Source of the DNA: Acidiluteibacter sp963716125
Lineage (GTDB): Bacteria; Bacteroidota; Bacteroidia; Flavobacteriales_E; Vicingaceae
DNA length: 64,000 bases
NCBI GenBank assembly: GCA_963716125.1
Contig: OY970294.1
Coordinates: forward strand, 3,472,001-3,536,000
Direction of reading: 5' to 3'
In this document: positions 1 through 9,093 of the stretch, in pieces
Layout: every line of letters starts with the position of its first letter
Position numbering within the stretch: position 1 is the first letter of the stretch
Notes under the pieces: generated by a model
Told to the model about the DNA's origin: nothing
Seen by the model: the letters and a program-made list of their open reading frames with translations, nothing else
The model's database searches: none
Program-made: the position numbers and the translations under genes

Positions 1-27
1 CTTTAGTCCGATTATAAAATTGAATTT

Positions 28-642
28 ATGCACATAGCAATAGCAGGAAATATAGGCTCAGGAAAAACAACTTTAACTTCACTTTTATCAAAGCATTACA
101 ATTGGGAAGCTCATTATGAAGATGTTGATGAAAATCCTTATTTAAATGATTTTTATAATGACATGCAGCGTTGGTCTTTTAACTTACAGGTTTATTTTTT
201 AAACAATCGATTTAACCAAATCCTAGAAATAAGAGAAAAGGGCAAAAAAGTAATTCAAGATAGAACTATTTTTGAAGATGCCTATATTTTTGCACCCAAC
301 TTACACGCTATGGGGCTTATGACCACTAGAGATTTTGAATCATACTTTAGCCTTTTTAAATTGATGGAAAGTTTTATACAACCACCAGATTTAATGATTT
401 ATTTGAGAGCCTCTATCCCTAAATTAGTGAATCAAATACAACAGAGAGGTAGAGAATATGAAGAAAGTATTCGATTAGATTATTTAAAGCGATTAAATGA
501 AAGATATGAAGCTTGGATCAGTACTTATTCTCAAGGTAAGTTATTAATTATAGATGTGGATGACAATAACTTTATAGACAATTCAGAAGACTTGGGTAAG
601 ATTATTCAAAAAATAGATGCTGAAATTCACGGCTTATTTTGA
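28..642 (+). CDS. Deoxynucleoside kinase (dNK/dGK family)
   Basis: Phosphorylates deoxynucleosides in the cytoplasm (nucleotide salvage). The 204-residue product has a P-loop GNIGSGKTT at residues 7-15, a DRT motif at 78-80 where this family has its D/E-R-S motif, and an Arg-containing lid (QRGRE, about 139-143). Length matches the family. The ATG at 28 places the P-loop at the very N-terminus, as expected. It is followed by a strong terminator. Substrate preference (dA, dG, dC or T) cannot be read from the sequence. Confidence 0.9.
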   Translation: MHIAIAGNIGSGKTTLTSLLSKHYNWEAHYEDVDENPYLNDFYNDMQRWSFNLQVYFLNNRFNQILEIREKGKKVIQDRTIFEDAYIFAPNLHAMGLMTTRDFESYFSLFKLMESFIQPPDLMIYLRASIPKLVNQIQQRGREYEESIRLDYLKRLNERYEAWISTYSQGKLLIIDVDDNNFIDNSEDLGKIIQKIDAEIHGLF

Positions 643-662
643 TTTCACCAAAATATAACCAT

Positions 663-704
663 AAAAAAACCCGTCCCCAAGAAACTTGGGGACGGGTTTT
701 TTTT
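663..704. terminator. Bidirectional rho-independent terminator
   Basis: A perfect 12-bp stem (CCCGTCCCCAAG, 670-681, with its complement 685-696) has an AAA loop, an A-run on the left and a T-run on the right. It can end both the kinase gene (+) and the convergent lipoprotein gene (-). Its core CCCCAAG/CTTGGGG recurs in the terminator at 23265-23304. Confidence 0.9.
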
Positions 705-719
705 ACTTTTAAATACTTT

Positions 720-1505
720 TTAAAAAGTATCAAATCTAATACATTCTAAAGAAGCATCTAAACTTCCATTGCTAACTCCGTCTTCATCAACCAATCTAAC
801 ATTTCCTAATGTTAATTGAGATTCAGAGAAAGTGATTGTGCCACTTGTAGATAAATAAATTTTCCCTTGAGAAAATTCTTCATTAAACTCAACAACAAGT
901 ACAAACGCAAGATTTTTTAGATCGTCATCTGTATTAAAATCGTCTAAGTTGCTTAATCTAGTTCCGCCATTATAAGAAATAGCATAAATTAAGTAATCGA
1001 TATCTAAAGTAGAAGTATCAGTAAAAAAATCACTAGCTATTCCAACGAAAATATCTAATTGCTTCAATTCACTTTGAGAAAAATTTCCGCTAAAATCACC
1101 ATAGATATCTTGACCACAAAAACCAAAACCTAAATCAATTTTTTTACCATTTAAGGTAAAGCTACCTCCACCCTGTCCGAAAAAGCCGTTTACACCAAAG
1201 TAAGGATTACTAGAAGTTGGATCCGTAAATGAATTTCCAGATCCATTAGTTCCTGAGAATTGAGTTCCACCACCTGAAGGAGGTATAAAACTAATTCCAC
1301 CACCGCTAGTGCCAGCAAAGCCACCAGTTGAAGTACCATCAGAAATTGGAATTGTTTGAAATCTAAGTCGTTTAAATTTCTCAATCATGTTTTTGTTATC
1401 AGTCGATCCTTTTAAATCTGTATCCTTTTCACAAGAAGTGAAAAGAAATACAGATAGCAACACAAAAATTGAAGTGATGACTGATCTGTATTTCATTGTT
1501 TTCAT
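720..1505 (-). CDS. Putative lipoprotein, glycine-rich N-terminal region
   Basis: I do not recognise a family. The 261-residue product has a hydrophobic signal ending in a lipobox-like FTSC near residue 25, followed by a Gly/Ser/Phe-rich stretch (about residues 60-115) of short GGG-x-F units, then a soluble domain with beta-type character. It is probably anchored in the outer membrane. It lies 43 nt downstream of the outer-membrane gene at 1549-2244 on the same strand, so the two are likely co-transcribed. Start may be Met1 or Met4. Confidence 0.75.
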   Translation of the reverse strand: MKTMKYRSVITSIFVLLSVFLFTSCEKDTDLKGSTDNKNMIEKFKRLRFQTIPISDGTSTGGFAGTSGGGISFIPPSGGGTQFSGTNGSGNSFTDPTSSNPYFGVNGFFGQGGGSFTLNGKKIDLGFGFCGQDIYGDFSGNFSQSELKQLDIFVGIASDFFTDTSTLDIDYLIYAISYNGGTRLSNLDDFNTDDDLKNLAFVLVVEFNEEFSQGKIYLSTSGTITFSESQLTLGNVRLVDEDGVSNGSLDASLECIRFDTF

Positions 1506-1548
1506 AACATTCTGTTATTTAAGAGAATTATTATTTTGATTTTTTATT

Positions 1549-2244
1549 CTAAAATGCAAAACCTAATCTAATAGCTGCATTAAAGTTTGGTCCAAGTTTA
1601 AATTCGCTTCCTCTTGCAGTTTCAACATCTTTTGAGTCTGGATAATCTGAAGAAGTTTTCTGCTTCATCTTGTTAGTATATAACAATCCAAAACCAACTT
1701 CTGTTCCTAAGAAGATTTTTGGAGAGAAATACCAATCCGCACCTAAAACAGCATTAAGACCTAAATCTAAACTACCACTTGTAGTTTTCAATTCATAAAC
1801 GCCTTCTGGAGTAGCAACATAAGATTGATCTTTTGTAGTGTTTGTGTAATAACCAATAGTAGCGTACCCACCCATATATGGAGATAATCTATCAGTACCA
1901 GCAAAATGCTTTTCAATACCTGGCTTTAAAGTTAAACCAAAATTTGAATTTTTGTCGATTTCTTCAAAATCACCTATTCCATCACCATCAGCATCCGGAC
2001 CAGCATAATTTGGATCAGTAGAAGTAGAAGAAAATGCAACAGAAACTCCTAATCTAAAAGCAGTTGTTGCGTCAACAAAAGATCTGAATTTTAATTCATT
2101 AATACTAATTGGGCTACCACCAAGCGGTGTAAAATTTACCTCAATTGTTTTATCTCCACCAGTTGCTTTAAAATTGGTATTCTGAGCGGTTGAAACCATT
2201 GCAGCACAAAAAATAGCTGCTACTAATAATACATTTTTTTTCAT
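1549..2244 (-). CDS. Outer-membrane beta-barrel protein (OmpA-like 8-strand type)
   Basis: 231 residues with a cleavable signal (MKKNVLLVAAIFCAAMVSTAQ) and alternating polar/hydrophobic strands with Gly and aromatic residues. It ends in Phe (RLGFAF), the usual C-terminal signature of a barrel inserted by BAM. A loop near residues 79-97 (DADGDGIGDFEEIDKN) looks like a thrombospondin type 3 calcium-binding motif. A promoter lies 43-73 nt upstream. First gene of a probable two-gene operon with the lipoprotein at 720-1505. Specific function unknown. Confidence 0.8.
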   Translation of the reverse strand: MKKNVLLVAAIFCAAMVSTAQNTNFKATGGDKTIEVNFTPLGGSPISINELKFRSFVDATTAFRLGVSVAFSSTSTDPNYAGPDADGDGIGDFEEIDKNSNFGLTLKPGIEKHFAGTDRLSPYMGGYATIGYYTNTTKDQSYVATPEGVYELKTTSGSLDLGLNAVLGADWYFSPKIFLGTEVGFGLLYTNKMKQKTSSDYPDSKDVETARGSEFKLGPNFNAAIRLGFAF

Positions 2245-2530
2245 TTTAATAAGTTTTAATTAAGTTATTTAATTTTTAATTAATGTCAAACATATAAAAA
2301 AATCTAACGCAAGACAATTCCTTTCGTTTTGCGAAGTCCATTTAAAAAGGTTATAGTATTATTTAAATCCTTAAAAATAACATTAAATTGCTTTTAAATT
2401 ATTAATATTTAAGGCTTTACTATTTAGTTGAAATTAAAAAAATGAGTATTCACACCTATAAAAATAATTTTTCAACAGTCTTTTTGTTATTAAAATTAAA
2501 TGAGGTATCCTTTTTATTTTGCATTTGGCA
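2245..2530. other. Non-coding spacer, AT-rich
   Basis: Together with the following terminator this makes a 344-bp gene-free stretch. Apart from the promoter at 2287-2317 and the hppA terminator at 2531-2567 I see no ORF, structured RNA or repeat in it. Confidence 0.6.
2287..2317 (-). promoter_or_regulatory. Bacteroidota-type promoter of the outer-membrane operon
   Basis: On the minus strand TTG (2315-2317) is followed after 20 nt by TATGTTTG (2287-2294), matching TTG-N19-21-TAnnTTTG. The start codon lies 42 nt downstream. Confidence 0.6.
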
Positions 2531-2567
2531 CAAAAAAAAGCTCTAGTAATTAAAATTACTAGAGCTT
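2531..2567 (-). terminator. Terminator of hppA
   Basis: A perfect 13-bp stem (2539-2551 with 2554-2566) is followed on the minus strand by eight T residues. It lies just past the hppA stop codon. Confidence 0.9.
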
Positions 2568-2588
2568 GATTATATAATAGACTTTATT

Positions 2589-5312
2589 CTAATTCAATGA
2601 TGAAACTAAATTGGCACGAATTTCAAAATCATCATAAATAAAACTGTCTGCCAAATCACCTACTAAACCTTTAGACTTATAAACAATACCATATTTAGTA
2701 CGATCTATATTAAAAGTAGCTGTAGAATTTAATTGATTACTATTTCTATTTATTTGAACCGGAACATTTAATTCAGTCTCTATTCCTTTTATAGTCATAG
2801 TTCCTGCTGCAACATATAAATTACCTTCTTTCATTACAAAATTAGTTAAGGTGATTTTTGCTGTAGGATGATTTTCAGTTCCAAAGAAATCATCATTCTT
2901 AAGATGACCTTCTAATTTCAAGCGATCTTCTTCATCTTCTATATCTTGGTTTTGTATAGAATTCATATCTATAATTGCCTCTGCAAAAGTAGGCAGTCCA
3001 TTTGAAAATTTAATACTACCAGTTTGCAAAGCTACAGTACCAAAATGCTCACCAACAGTTTTCTTACCATTCCATTTAATAGTTGATTGACCCTCTAAAA
3101 AATTATAATTACCATCTAAGTCATTTAAAGAAGATGCGTCATCTATAATTATCGTTTCTTCAATAATTTCCATTTGCTTCATTTCAGAATGACCTGCTCC
3201 TACCTTAATATGTGGAGCAATTATCAATGCAACGATAGACATTAATTTAATCAAGATATTCATAGAAGGACCAGATGTATCTTTAAACGGATCTCCTACT
3301 GTATCTCCAGTTACTGATGCCTTATGAGCTTCTGAACCTTTATATTGCATTACTCCATCAATCATTACACCTTTTTCAAAAGATTTTTTTGCATTGTCCC
3401 AAGCTCCACCTGCGTTATTTTGAAAAATACCCATTAATACTCCTGAAACTGTAACACCTGCCAGCAATCCACCTAAGACTTCAGGTCCAAAAGCAAAGCC
3501 TACAATTATTGGTGTAATTAAAGCAATAGCGCCAGGTAACATCATTTCACGAATAGAAGCTTTGGTTGAAATCTCAACACATTTTTCATATTCAGGCTTC
3601 GCTTTATATTCCATTATTCCTGGAATTTCTTTGAACTGACGACGCACTTCATTTACCATATCCATAGCTGCTCTACCTACAGCAGCAATAGCCAAAGATG
3701 AAAAGATATATGGAATCATAGCTCCAACAAAAAGTCCAGCTAAAACATTGGCTTTGTATATGTCAATAGATGAAATACCCGAAACACCAACAAAAGCAGC
3801 AAATAAAGCTAATGCAGTTAAAGCAGCAGAAGCAATTGCAAAACCTTTTCCAGCTGCAGCGGTAGTATTACCAACAGCATCTAAATTATCCGTTCTTTCT
3901 CTTACTTCATCTGGCAAACCACTCATTTCAGCAATACCACCAGCATTGTCAGCGATAGGACCAAAAGCATCAATCGCTAATTGCATAGCCGTAGTTGCCA
4001 TCATACCTGCAGCAGCTATAGCTACTCCATATAATCCTGCAAACTCAAAAGAGGTGTAAATACCTGCAGCTAAAACTAAAATAGGCAATAAAGTAGACTC
4101 CATTCCCACTGCCAATCCACCAATTATATTAGTAGCGTGACCTGTTGAAGATTGATGAATAATAGATTTTACAGGGCGTTTACCCATTGCTGTATAGTAT
4201 TCAGTGATAATACTCATTAAAGTACCAACCACTAAACCAGTCATTATGGCCCAAAATACATCCATAGAAGTAAATTCATATCCTCTAATCACTAAATTAT
4301 CAGGCAACATATAAGCAACTAAAAAGTAAGAGGCAATAGCTGTCATAACTATAGAAGACCAGTTACCTAAGTTTAAAGCTGCTTGAACTGAACTATTTTC
4401 ATTTTTAATTTTTACAAACCAAGTTCCAATAATAGAAAAAACTATACCCAAACCTGCAATTGCCATTGGTAAAAGAATTGGAGACATTCCATCAAAATTG
4501 TCTGTAACTTTAATTTCTGCGCCTAAAACCATAGTTGCCAAAATTGTAGCTACATAAGAACCAAATAAATCAGCTCCCATACCTGCCACATCACCTACAT
4601 TATCACCAACATTATCGGCGATAGTTGCAGGATTTCTAACATCATCTTCAGGAATTCCAGCTTCTACTTTTCCAACTAAATCAGCACCTACATCAGCAGC
4701 TTTAGTGTAGATTCCTCCACCTACTCTAGCAAATAATGCAATAGATTCAGCACCCAATGAAAATCCGGCTAATACCTCTATAGCTAAAATCACACTACCA
4801 TTAGAAACCAAAGTTCCTTCAGGACCAAACAATTGTAAGAAAACGATAAATAAACCGCCTAATCCGATAACGGCAAGACCTGCAACACCAAGACCCATAA
4901 CTGTACCACCATTAAAGGATACATTTAAAGCCTTTTTTAAAGATGTTCTTGCGGCTTGAGTAGTTCTTACGTTAGCTTTAGTAGCGATATTCATTCCTAT
5001 ATAACCTGCCAATGCGGAGAAAAAAGCTCCAATTACAAATGCAATTGCAATAACTGGATGTGTTTGAGGAGCCTCAGGATCAGTCATAGTACCTGACCAA
5101 GCCAATAAAATACCAGCTACTACCACAAAATATGAAAGCACTTTCCATTCTGCTTTCAAAAAAGCCATTGCACCATCTGCAATGTATTTAGCCAATTCGG
5201 CCATTGTACCATCGCCTGCATCTTGCTTAGTAACCCATGCAGACTTAACTGCCATAACGATCAAACCTAAAACTCCTAAAAGCGGAACGAGGTAAAGAAT
5301 TGTATTTCCCAT
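2589..5312 (-). CDS. hppA: Membrane-bound ion-pumping pyrophosphatase with C-terminal YceI-like domain
   Basis: Residues 1 to about 715 are a membrane pyrophosphatase, which couples PPi hydrolysis to Na+ and/or H+ export. Visible motifs are DVGADLVGK, EDDVRNPATIADNVGDNVGD and GNTTAAAGKG; Ala in the last motif is typical of K+-dependent enzymes. Residues about 730-907 are unrelated to pyrophosphatases and match a YceI-like lipocalin fold: FLEGQSTIKW strand, LKNDDFFGTENHPTAKI, MTIKGIETEL and RTKYGI correspond to the family's FFD..YP, LTI+G and R..YG signatures. Pyrophosphatases have 16 membrane segments with both ends outside, so the YceI domain should face the periplasm, where free YceI proteins act. 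The normal family length is about 660-770, here 907. No frame break is seen at the join. Confidence 0.93.
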   Translation of the reverse strand: MGNTILYLVPLLGVLGLIVMAVKSAWVTKQDAGDGTMAELAKYIADGAMAFLKAEWKVLSYFVVVAGILLAWSGTMTDPEAPQTHPVIAIAFVIGAFFSALAGYIGMNIATKANVRTTQAARTSLKKALNVSFNGGTVMGLGVAGLAVIGLGGLFIVFLQLFGPEGTLVSNGSVILAIEVLAGFSLGAESIALFARVGGGIYTKAADVGADLVGKVEAGIPEDDVRNPATIADNVGDNVGDVAGMGADLFGSYVATILATMVLGAEIKVTDNFDGMSPILLPMAIAGLGIVFSIIGTWFVKIKNENSSVQAALNLGNWSSIVMTAIASYFLVAYMLPDNLVIRGYEFTSMDVFWAIMTGLVVGTLMSIITEYYTAMGKRPVKSIIHQSSTGHATNIIGGLAVGMESTLLPILVLAAGIYTSFEFAGLYGVAIAAAGMMATTAMQLAIDAFGPIADNAGGIAEMSGLPDEVRERTDNLDAVGNTTAAAGKGFAIASAALTALALFAAFVGVSGISSIDIYKANVLAGLFVGAMIPYIFSSLAIAAVGRAAMDMVNEVRRQFKEIPGIMEYKAKPEYEKCVEISTKASIREMMLPGAIALITPIIVGFAFGPEVLGGLLAGVTVSGVLMGIFQNNAGGAWDNAKKSFEKGVMIDGVMQYKGSEAHKASVTGDTVGDPFKDTSGPSMNILIKLMSIVALIIAPHIKVGAGHSEMKQMEIIEETIIIDDASSLNDLDGNYNFLEGQSTIKWNGKKTVGEHFGTVALQTGSIKFSNGLPTFAEAIIDMNSIQNQDIEDEEDRLKLEGHLKNDDFFGTENHPTAKITLTNFVMKEGNLYVAAGTMTIKGIETELNVPVQINRNSNQLNSTATFNIDRTKYGIVYKSKGLVGDLADSFIYDDFEIRANLVSSLN

Positions 5313-5377
5313 AATATATTAATTACTGTTAAAATTTTTCTAAAAGAGGCGAAATTAAACTTTTTGCTTGGTTTATA

Positions 5378-5411
5378 AAAATAAAAAGCCAATCGCTAAA
5401 AAACGATTGGC
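5378..5411 (-). terminator. Terminator of pdhB
   Basis: An 8-bp stem GCCAATCG (5388-5395) pairs with CGATTGGC (5404-5411) and is followed on the minus strand by a T-rich run. Confidence 0.8.
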
Positions 5412-5430
5412 ATATAAAAGTATTTTATTA

Positions 5431-6414
5431 TTATTTCTTGATGTACATCGTATCCTTAACGGCAGATATTACTTTTGAAACATTTGGCATAAACTCTTCA
5501 ACAAATACTTGCGCATAACCTAATGGAGTATCTGCAGTATTAATTCTTTGAATAGGAGCATCTAAATAATCAAAAGCAAGTTTCTGTACCATATAAGTTA
5601 ATTCCGTAGAGATATTTCCTAATGGCCAAGATTCTTCAATAATGACTAATCTGTTTGTTTTTTTCACAGAATCAATTACAGTTTTATAATCAATAGGACG
5701 AATAGTTCTTAAATCTATCGTTTCAGCTTGAATGCCATCTTTAGCCAATTCTTCGGCAGCTTCATTCATCACTTTTACAATTTTTCCAAAACTCACCAAA
5801 GTAACATCATCTCCTTTTCGTGTGACATCTGCCACTCCTATTGGAATTAAATATTCACCTTCAGGCACTTCGCCTTTATCACCATACATTTGCTCCGACT
5901 CCATAAAAATTACAGGATCATTATCTCTGATGGCAGATTTCAATAAACCTTTAGCATCTTTTGGATTAGAAGGAACGACCACTTTAAGTCCAGGAGTATT
6001 TGCATACCAATTGTCAAAAGCTTGAGAATGCTGAGCTCCCAACTGACCTGCAGCACCTGTAGGTCCTCTAAAAACCATTGGAATATTTATTTGACCACCA
6101 CTCATTTGGTACATTTTTGCAGCTGAATTAATCACCTGATCAATAGCTACCAATGAGAAGTTAAAGGTCATAAATTCAATTATTGGACGCAAGCCATTCA
6201 TTGCTGCACCAACACCAATACCAGTAAATCCTAATTCTGCAATTGGAGTATCAATTATTCTATCAGCTCCAAATTCATCAAGCATACCTTGACTCACTTT
6301 ATAAGCTCCATTGTATTCGGCAACTTCCTCACCTAATAAAATAATTTTATCATCGCAACGCATCTCTTCGTTCATCGCCTCTCTAAGTGCCTCTCTAAAT
6401 TGTAATGTTTTCAT
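5431..6414 (-). CDS. pdhB: Pyruvate dehydrogenase E1 component, beta subunit
   Basis: Beta subunit of the thiamine-diphosphate E1 enzyme that decarboxylates pyruvate for acetyl-CoA formation. The 327-residue length and the run from FREALREAMNEEM to the transketolase central region (LGEEVAEYNGAYKVSQG, FRGPTGAAGQLGAQHSQ) and the C-terminal transketolase domain (IDLRTIRPID, ESWPLGNIS) fit PdhB closely. The alpha subunit is not adjacent, as is common in this phylum. Monocistronic, with its own promoter and terminator. A branched-chain 2-oxoacid E1-beta is the alternative. Confidence 0.92.
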   Translation of the reverse strand: MKTLQFREALREAMNEEMRCDDKIILLGEEVAEYNGAYKVSQGMLDEFGADRIIDTPIAELGFTGIGVGAAMNGLRPIIEFMTFNFSLVAIDQVINSAAKMYQMSGGQINIPMVFRGPTGAAGQLGAQHSQAFDNWYANTPGLKVVVPSNPKDAKGLLKSAIRDNDPVIFMESEQMYGDKGEVPEGEYLIPIGVADVTRKGDDVTLVSFGKIVKVMNEAAEELAKDGIQAETIDLRTIRPIDYKTVIDSVKKTNRLVIIEESWPLGNISTELTYMVQKLAFDYLDAPIQRINTADTPLGYAQVFVEEFMPNVSKVISAVKDTMYIKK

Positions 6415-6456
6415 ACGATATATATAATAAGGTAAAGCTTCATTTTAAAACGCCTG

Positions 6457-6488
6457 CAAAAATAGAAAATTAAAATGTGCTTCGCAAA
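6457..6488 (-). promoter_or_regulatory. Promoter of pdhB
   Basis: The minus strand carries TTTG (6485-6488), a 20-nt spacer and TATTTTTG (6457-6464), a full match to the Bacteroidota consensus, 42 nt before the start codon. Confidence 0.75.
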
Positions 6489-6670
6489 GGTTATTAAAGG
6501 CTAAATTAGCAAATACAAAAATAGGTAATGCATGAATAAGATTTTTATTTCTTTTATTTTTCAATTAGCTTTGTGATGCTTTAATTTTTGAAGGTAGAAA
6601 AACTTTTTAAATCCATATTTTAAACTTAAATTTTAGCATTGAAATTATTACTCTAAAAACACATATAAAT

Positions 6671-7411
6671 ATGAAAATATTAGTTTGTATAAGTAAGGCA
6701 CCTGACACAACAGCCAAGATTGCCTTTACGGATAACAATACAAAATTTGATACCAATGGAGTTCAATTTATTGTAAATCCTTACGATGAATGGTATGCTT
6801 TGGTAAGAGGATTAGAATTGAAAGAAAAAGATGGCGGTAGTGTAACGGTTCTTAATGTAGGACTTGCAGATAATGATCCTATCATTAGAAAAGCATTAGC
6901 AATTGGAGCTGATGAGGCAGTGAGAATTAATGTAGATCCAACAGACGCATTGCAAACAGCTAAAGAAATTGTAGCTTACGCGAAAGCTGAAAATTTTGAT
7001 TTGGTTTTACTAGGGAAAGAAACCATAGATTACAACGGCTCGCAATTGGGTGGTATGGTAGCAGAATTAATGGATTTACCATATATTTCTTTGGCTACAA
7101 AATTAGAAATTAGTGGAAACACTGCAACTATTCACAGAGATATTCAAGGTGGATCTGAAGTAGTAGAAGCAAGCACTCCTCTTGTAGTGAGTGCAGCAAA
7201 AGGAATGGCAGAAGCTAGAATTCCAAACATGAGAGGAATTATGGCGGCTAGAACTAAACCTTTAAAAATTGTAGAAGGTTCAGGCGCTGAAACAGCTACA
7301 GTAATTAGCAACTATGAATTACCTGCTGCAAAAGGTGAGTGTCATTATATTGATGCAGACAATGCTGCAGAACTTATTGAATTGCTTCACAATGAAGCAA
7401 AAGTAATATAA
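6671..7411 (+). CDS. etfB: Electron transfer flavoprotein beta subunit
   Basis: Beta half of the ETF heterodimer, which takes electrons from acyl-CoA dehydrogenases and passes them to ETF:quinone oxidoreductase. The 246 residues show the family N-terminus MKILVCISKAPDT, the conserved INPYDEWA-type motif (IVNPYDEWYA) and GKETIDYNGSQLGGMVAEL, the beta-subunit signature region. Next gene etfA starts 15 nt downstream, so the two form an operon ended by the hairpin at 8404-8440. Confidence 0.95.
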   Translation: MKILVCISKAPDTTAKIAFTDNNTKFDTNGVQFIVNPYDEWYALVRGLELKEKDGGSVTVLNVGLADNDPIIRKALAIGADEAVRINVDPTDALQTAKEIVAYAKAENFDLVLLGKETIDYNGSQLGGMVAELMDLPYISLATKLEISGNTATIHRDIQGGSEVVEASTPLVVSAAKGMAEARIPNMRGIMAARTKPLKIVEGSGAETATVISNYELPAAKGECHYIDADNAAELIELLHNEAKVI

Positions 7412-7426
7412 CTAAAAAGTTTAAGA

Positions 7427-8392
7427 ATGTCAGTACTTATATATGCGAATACCGCAAATAAAAAAATACATAAATCTGCTTTAGAAGCAGTAGCTTATGG
7501 AAGCAAAATAGCAACAGACTTAGGAACAAATGCTACGGCAATTGTAATTGGTGATTGCGATGATGCTGCCAGTCTTGGAGAGTATGGTGCTTCAAAAATA
7601 TTACATGCAAAAGATAGCAAATTAACTGATTTCGATCCATCACTTTATACTCAAACAGTAGCACAAGCTGTTGAAAAAGAAGGGGCAGATGTTATCATTT
7701 TTTCGCATGATTTTAGCGGAAAATCAATAGCTCCACGATTGTCTGCAAAATTAGATGCAGGATTAGTGAGTGGTGCAGTTGATTACCCTACAACTTCAGG
7801 TGATTTTACAGTTAAAAAAGCCGTTTTCTCAGGTAAAGCTTTTGCAAACATTAGTATTAAAACTGCTAAGAAGATTATATCATTATTACCTAACTCTGTT
7901 GATAAAACTCCAAAAGGTGGATCAGCGGCAGTGGAAGATTTTACTCCAACTTTATCAGATAATTCTGTAAAAGTAAAAGAAGTAATAAAAGAATCTGCAG
8001 ATTTACCATTAACTGAGGCAGACAAAGTGGTTTCAGCAGGTAGAGGCTTAAAAGGCCCTGAAAACTGGGGAATGATTGAAGATTTGGCAAAAGAACTTGG
8101 TGCTGCGACTGCTTGTTCAAGACCGGTTGCCGATATGGACTGGAGACCTCACCATGAGCATGTTGGACAAACCGGAGTAGCTATTCGTCCTAATTTATAT
8201 ATGGCCATTGGAATTTCAGGTGCCATACAGCATTTAGCAGGAGTCAACCAGAGTAAAGTGATTGTTGTAATTAATATTGATCCAGAAGCGCCATTTTTCA
8301 AATCGGCCAACTACGGTATTGTGGGAGATGCTTTTGAAGTAGTTCCAAAATTAGTAGAAGCTGCAAAAGCTTTTAATGCATCAAATAATTAA
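7427..8392 (+). CDS. etfA: Electron transfer flavoprotein alpha subunit
   Basis: FAD-binding alpha half of ETF (321 residues). The N-terminal Rossmann-like domain is followed by the C-terminal FAD-binding domain with SAGRGLKGPENW, ATACSRPVADMDW, GQTGVAIRPNLYMAIGISGAIQH and VVINIDPEAPFFKSANYGIVGD, all characteristic of EtfA. Directly follows etfB, with which it must assemble. Confidence 0.95.
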   Translation: MSVLIYANTANKKIHKSALEAVAYGSKIATDLGTNATAIVIGDCDDAASLGEYGASKILHAKDSKLTDFDPSLYTQTVAQAVEKEGADVIIFSHDFSGKSIAPRLSAKLDAGLVSGAVDYPTTSGDFTVKKAVFSGKAFANISIKTAKKIISLLPNSVDKTPKGGSAAVEDFTPTLSDNSVKVKEVIKESADLPLTEADKVVSAGRGLKGPENWGMIEDLAKELGAATACSRPVADMDWRPHHEHVGQTGVAIRPNLYMAIGISGAIQHLAGVNQSKVIVVINIDPEAPFFKSANYGIVGDAFEVVPKLVEAAKAFNASNN

Positions 8393-8403
8393 ATTGAATA
8401 ATT

Positions 8404-8440
8404 AAATAATGGGAAGATAAATTTTGTCTTCCCATTATTT
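8404..8440 (+). terminator. Terminator of etfBA
   Basis: A perfect 14-bp stem, AAATAATGGGAAGA (8404-8417) with TCTTCCCATTATTT (8427-8440), lies right after etfA. The T-tail is weak, but the position and stem support a terminator. Confidence 0.7.
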
Positions 8441-8469
8441 AATTTATATCTTTAGTCTAGCTAAAGAAC

Positions 8470-9087
8470 ATGGGAAGAATGGAGAAAATAGGTCTGGATA
8501 TAATAGGTTTATCTTACAGTCAATCGCAGTCTGGTGCTTATGCATTAGTGCTTGGAGAGACAGAAGGCAAAAGAAGATTGCCAATTATAATAGGTGGTTT
8601 TGAAGCGCAAGCGATCGCTATAGAATTGGAAGAAATGACACCAACAAGACCTTTGACGCATGATTTGTTCAAAAACTTTGCTGATTCATTTAGCATTTCT
8701 GTCAAAGAAATAGTGATTTACAATTTAGTGGAAGGAGTTTTTTATGCTAAACTCATCTGTGTTAGCGGAACTAAAGAAACAGAAATAGATACAAGAACAT
8801 CGGATGCTGTTGCTTTGGCTGTGCGTTTTAAATGCCCAATATATACCTATGAATTTATATTAGCATCAGCAGGAATTGTATTGGACGATGAACATTCTCC
8901 TGAATCTTCTACGGTTCCTCAAAAAATGCCAAAAAAATCAGCAGAAGAAAAAAAATCAAAAACCTTAGCTGATTTTACCATCAAAGAATTGAACAGTAAG
9001 ATGCAAAAAGCAATTGAGGCTGAAAATTATGAATTGGCTTCAAGAATTAGAGATGAAATAAGCCGCAGAAGTAGCTCCACTAATTAA
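8470..9087 (+). CDS. Bifunctional nuclease family protein with C-terminal UVR motif
   Basis: The 205-residue product has a DUF151/BFN domain (about residues 10-140: GLSYSQSQSGAYALVLGE, LPIIIGGFEAQAIAIELE, RPLTHDLF, DARTSDAVALA-like region). A short charged linker follows, then a UvrB/UvrC-type helical hairpin (about 170-200, FTIKELNSKMQKAIEAENYE). BFN proteins of plants and some bacteria have RNase and DNase activity; the role in Bacteroidota is not established. The start used is the ATG at 8470; an ATG at 8479 is also possible. It ends 6 nt before the nucleoside transporter gene, suggesting co-transcription. Confidence 0.88.
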   Translation: MGRMEKIGLDIIGLSYSQSQSGAYALVLGETEGKRRLPIIIGGFEAQAIAIELEEMTPTRPLTHDLFKNFADSFSISVKEIVIYNLVEGVFYAKLICVSGTKETEIDTRTSDAVALAVRFKCPIYTYEFILASAGIVLDDEHSPESSTVPQKMPKKSAEEKKSKTLADFTIKELNSKMQKAIEAENYELASRIRDEISRRSSSTN

Positions 9088-9093
9088 ACTATT

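Noticed and set aside
3748..4059. 103-codon plus-strand frame inside hppA
   Set aside because: Antisense shadow of a well-conserved membrane protein gene; Ala/Ile/Pro-rich translation mirrors the opposite strand.
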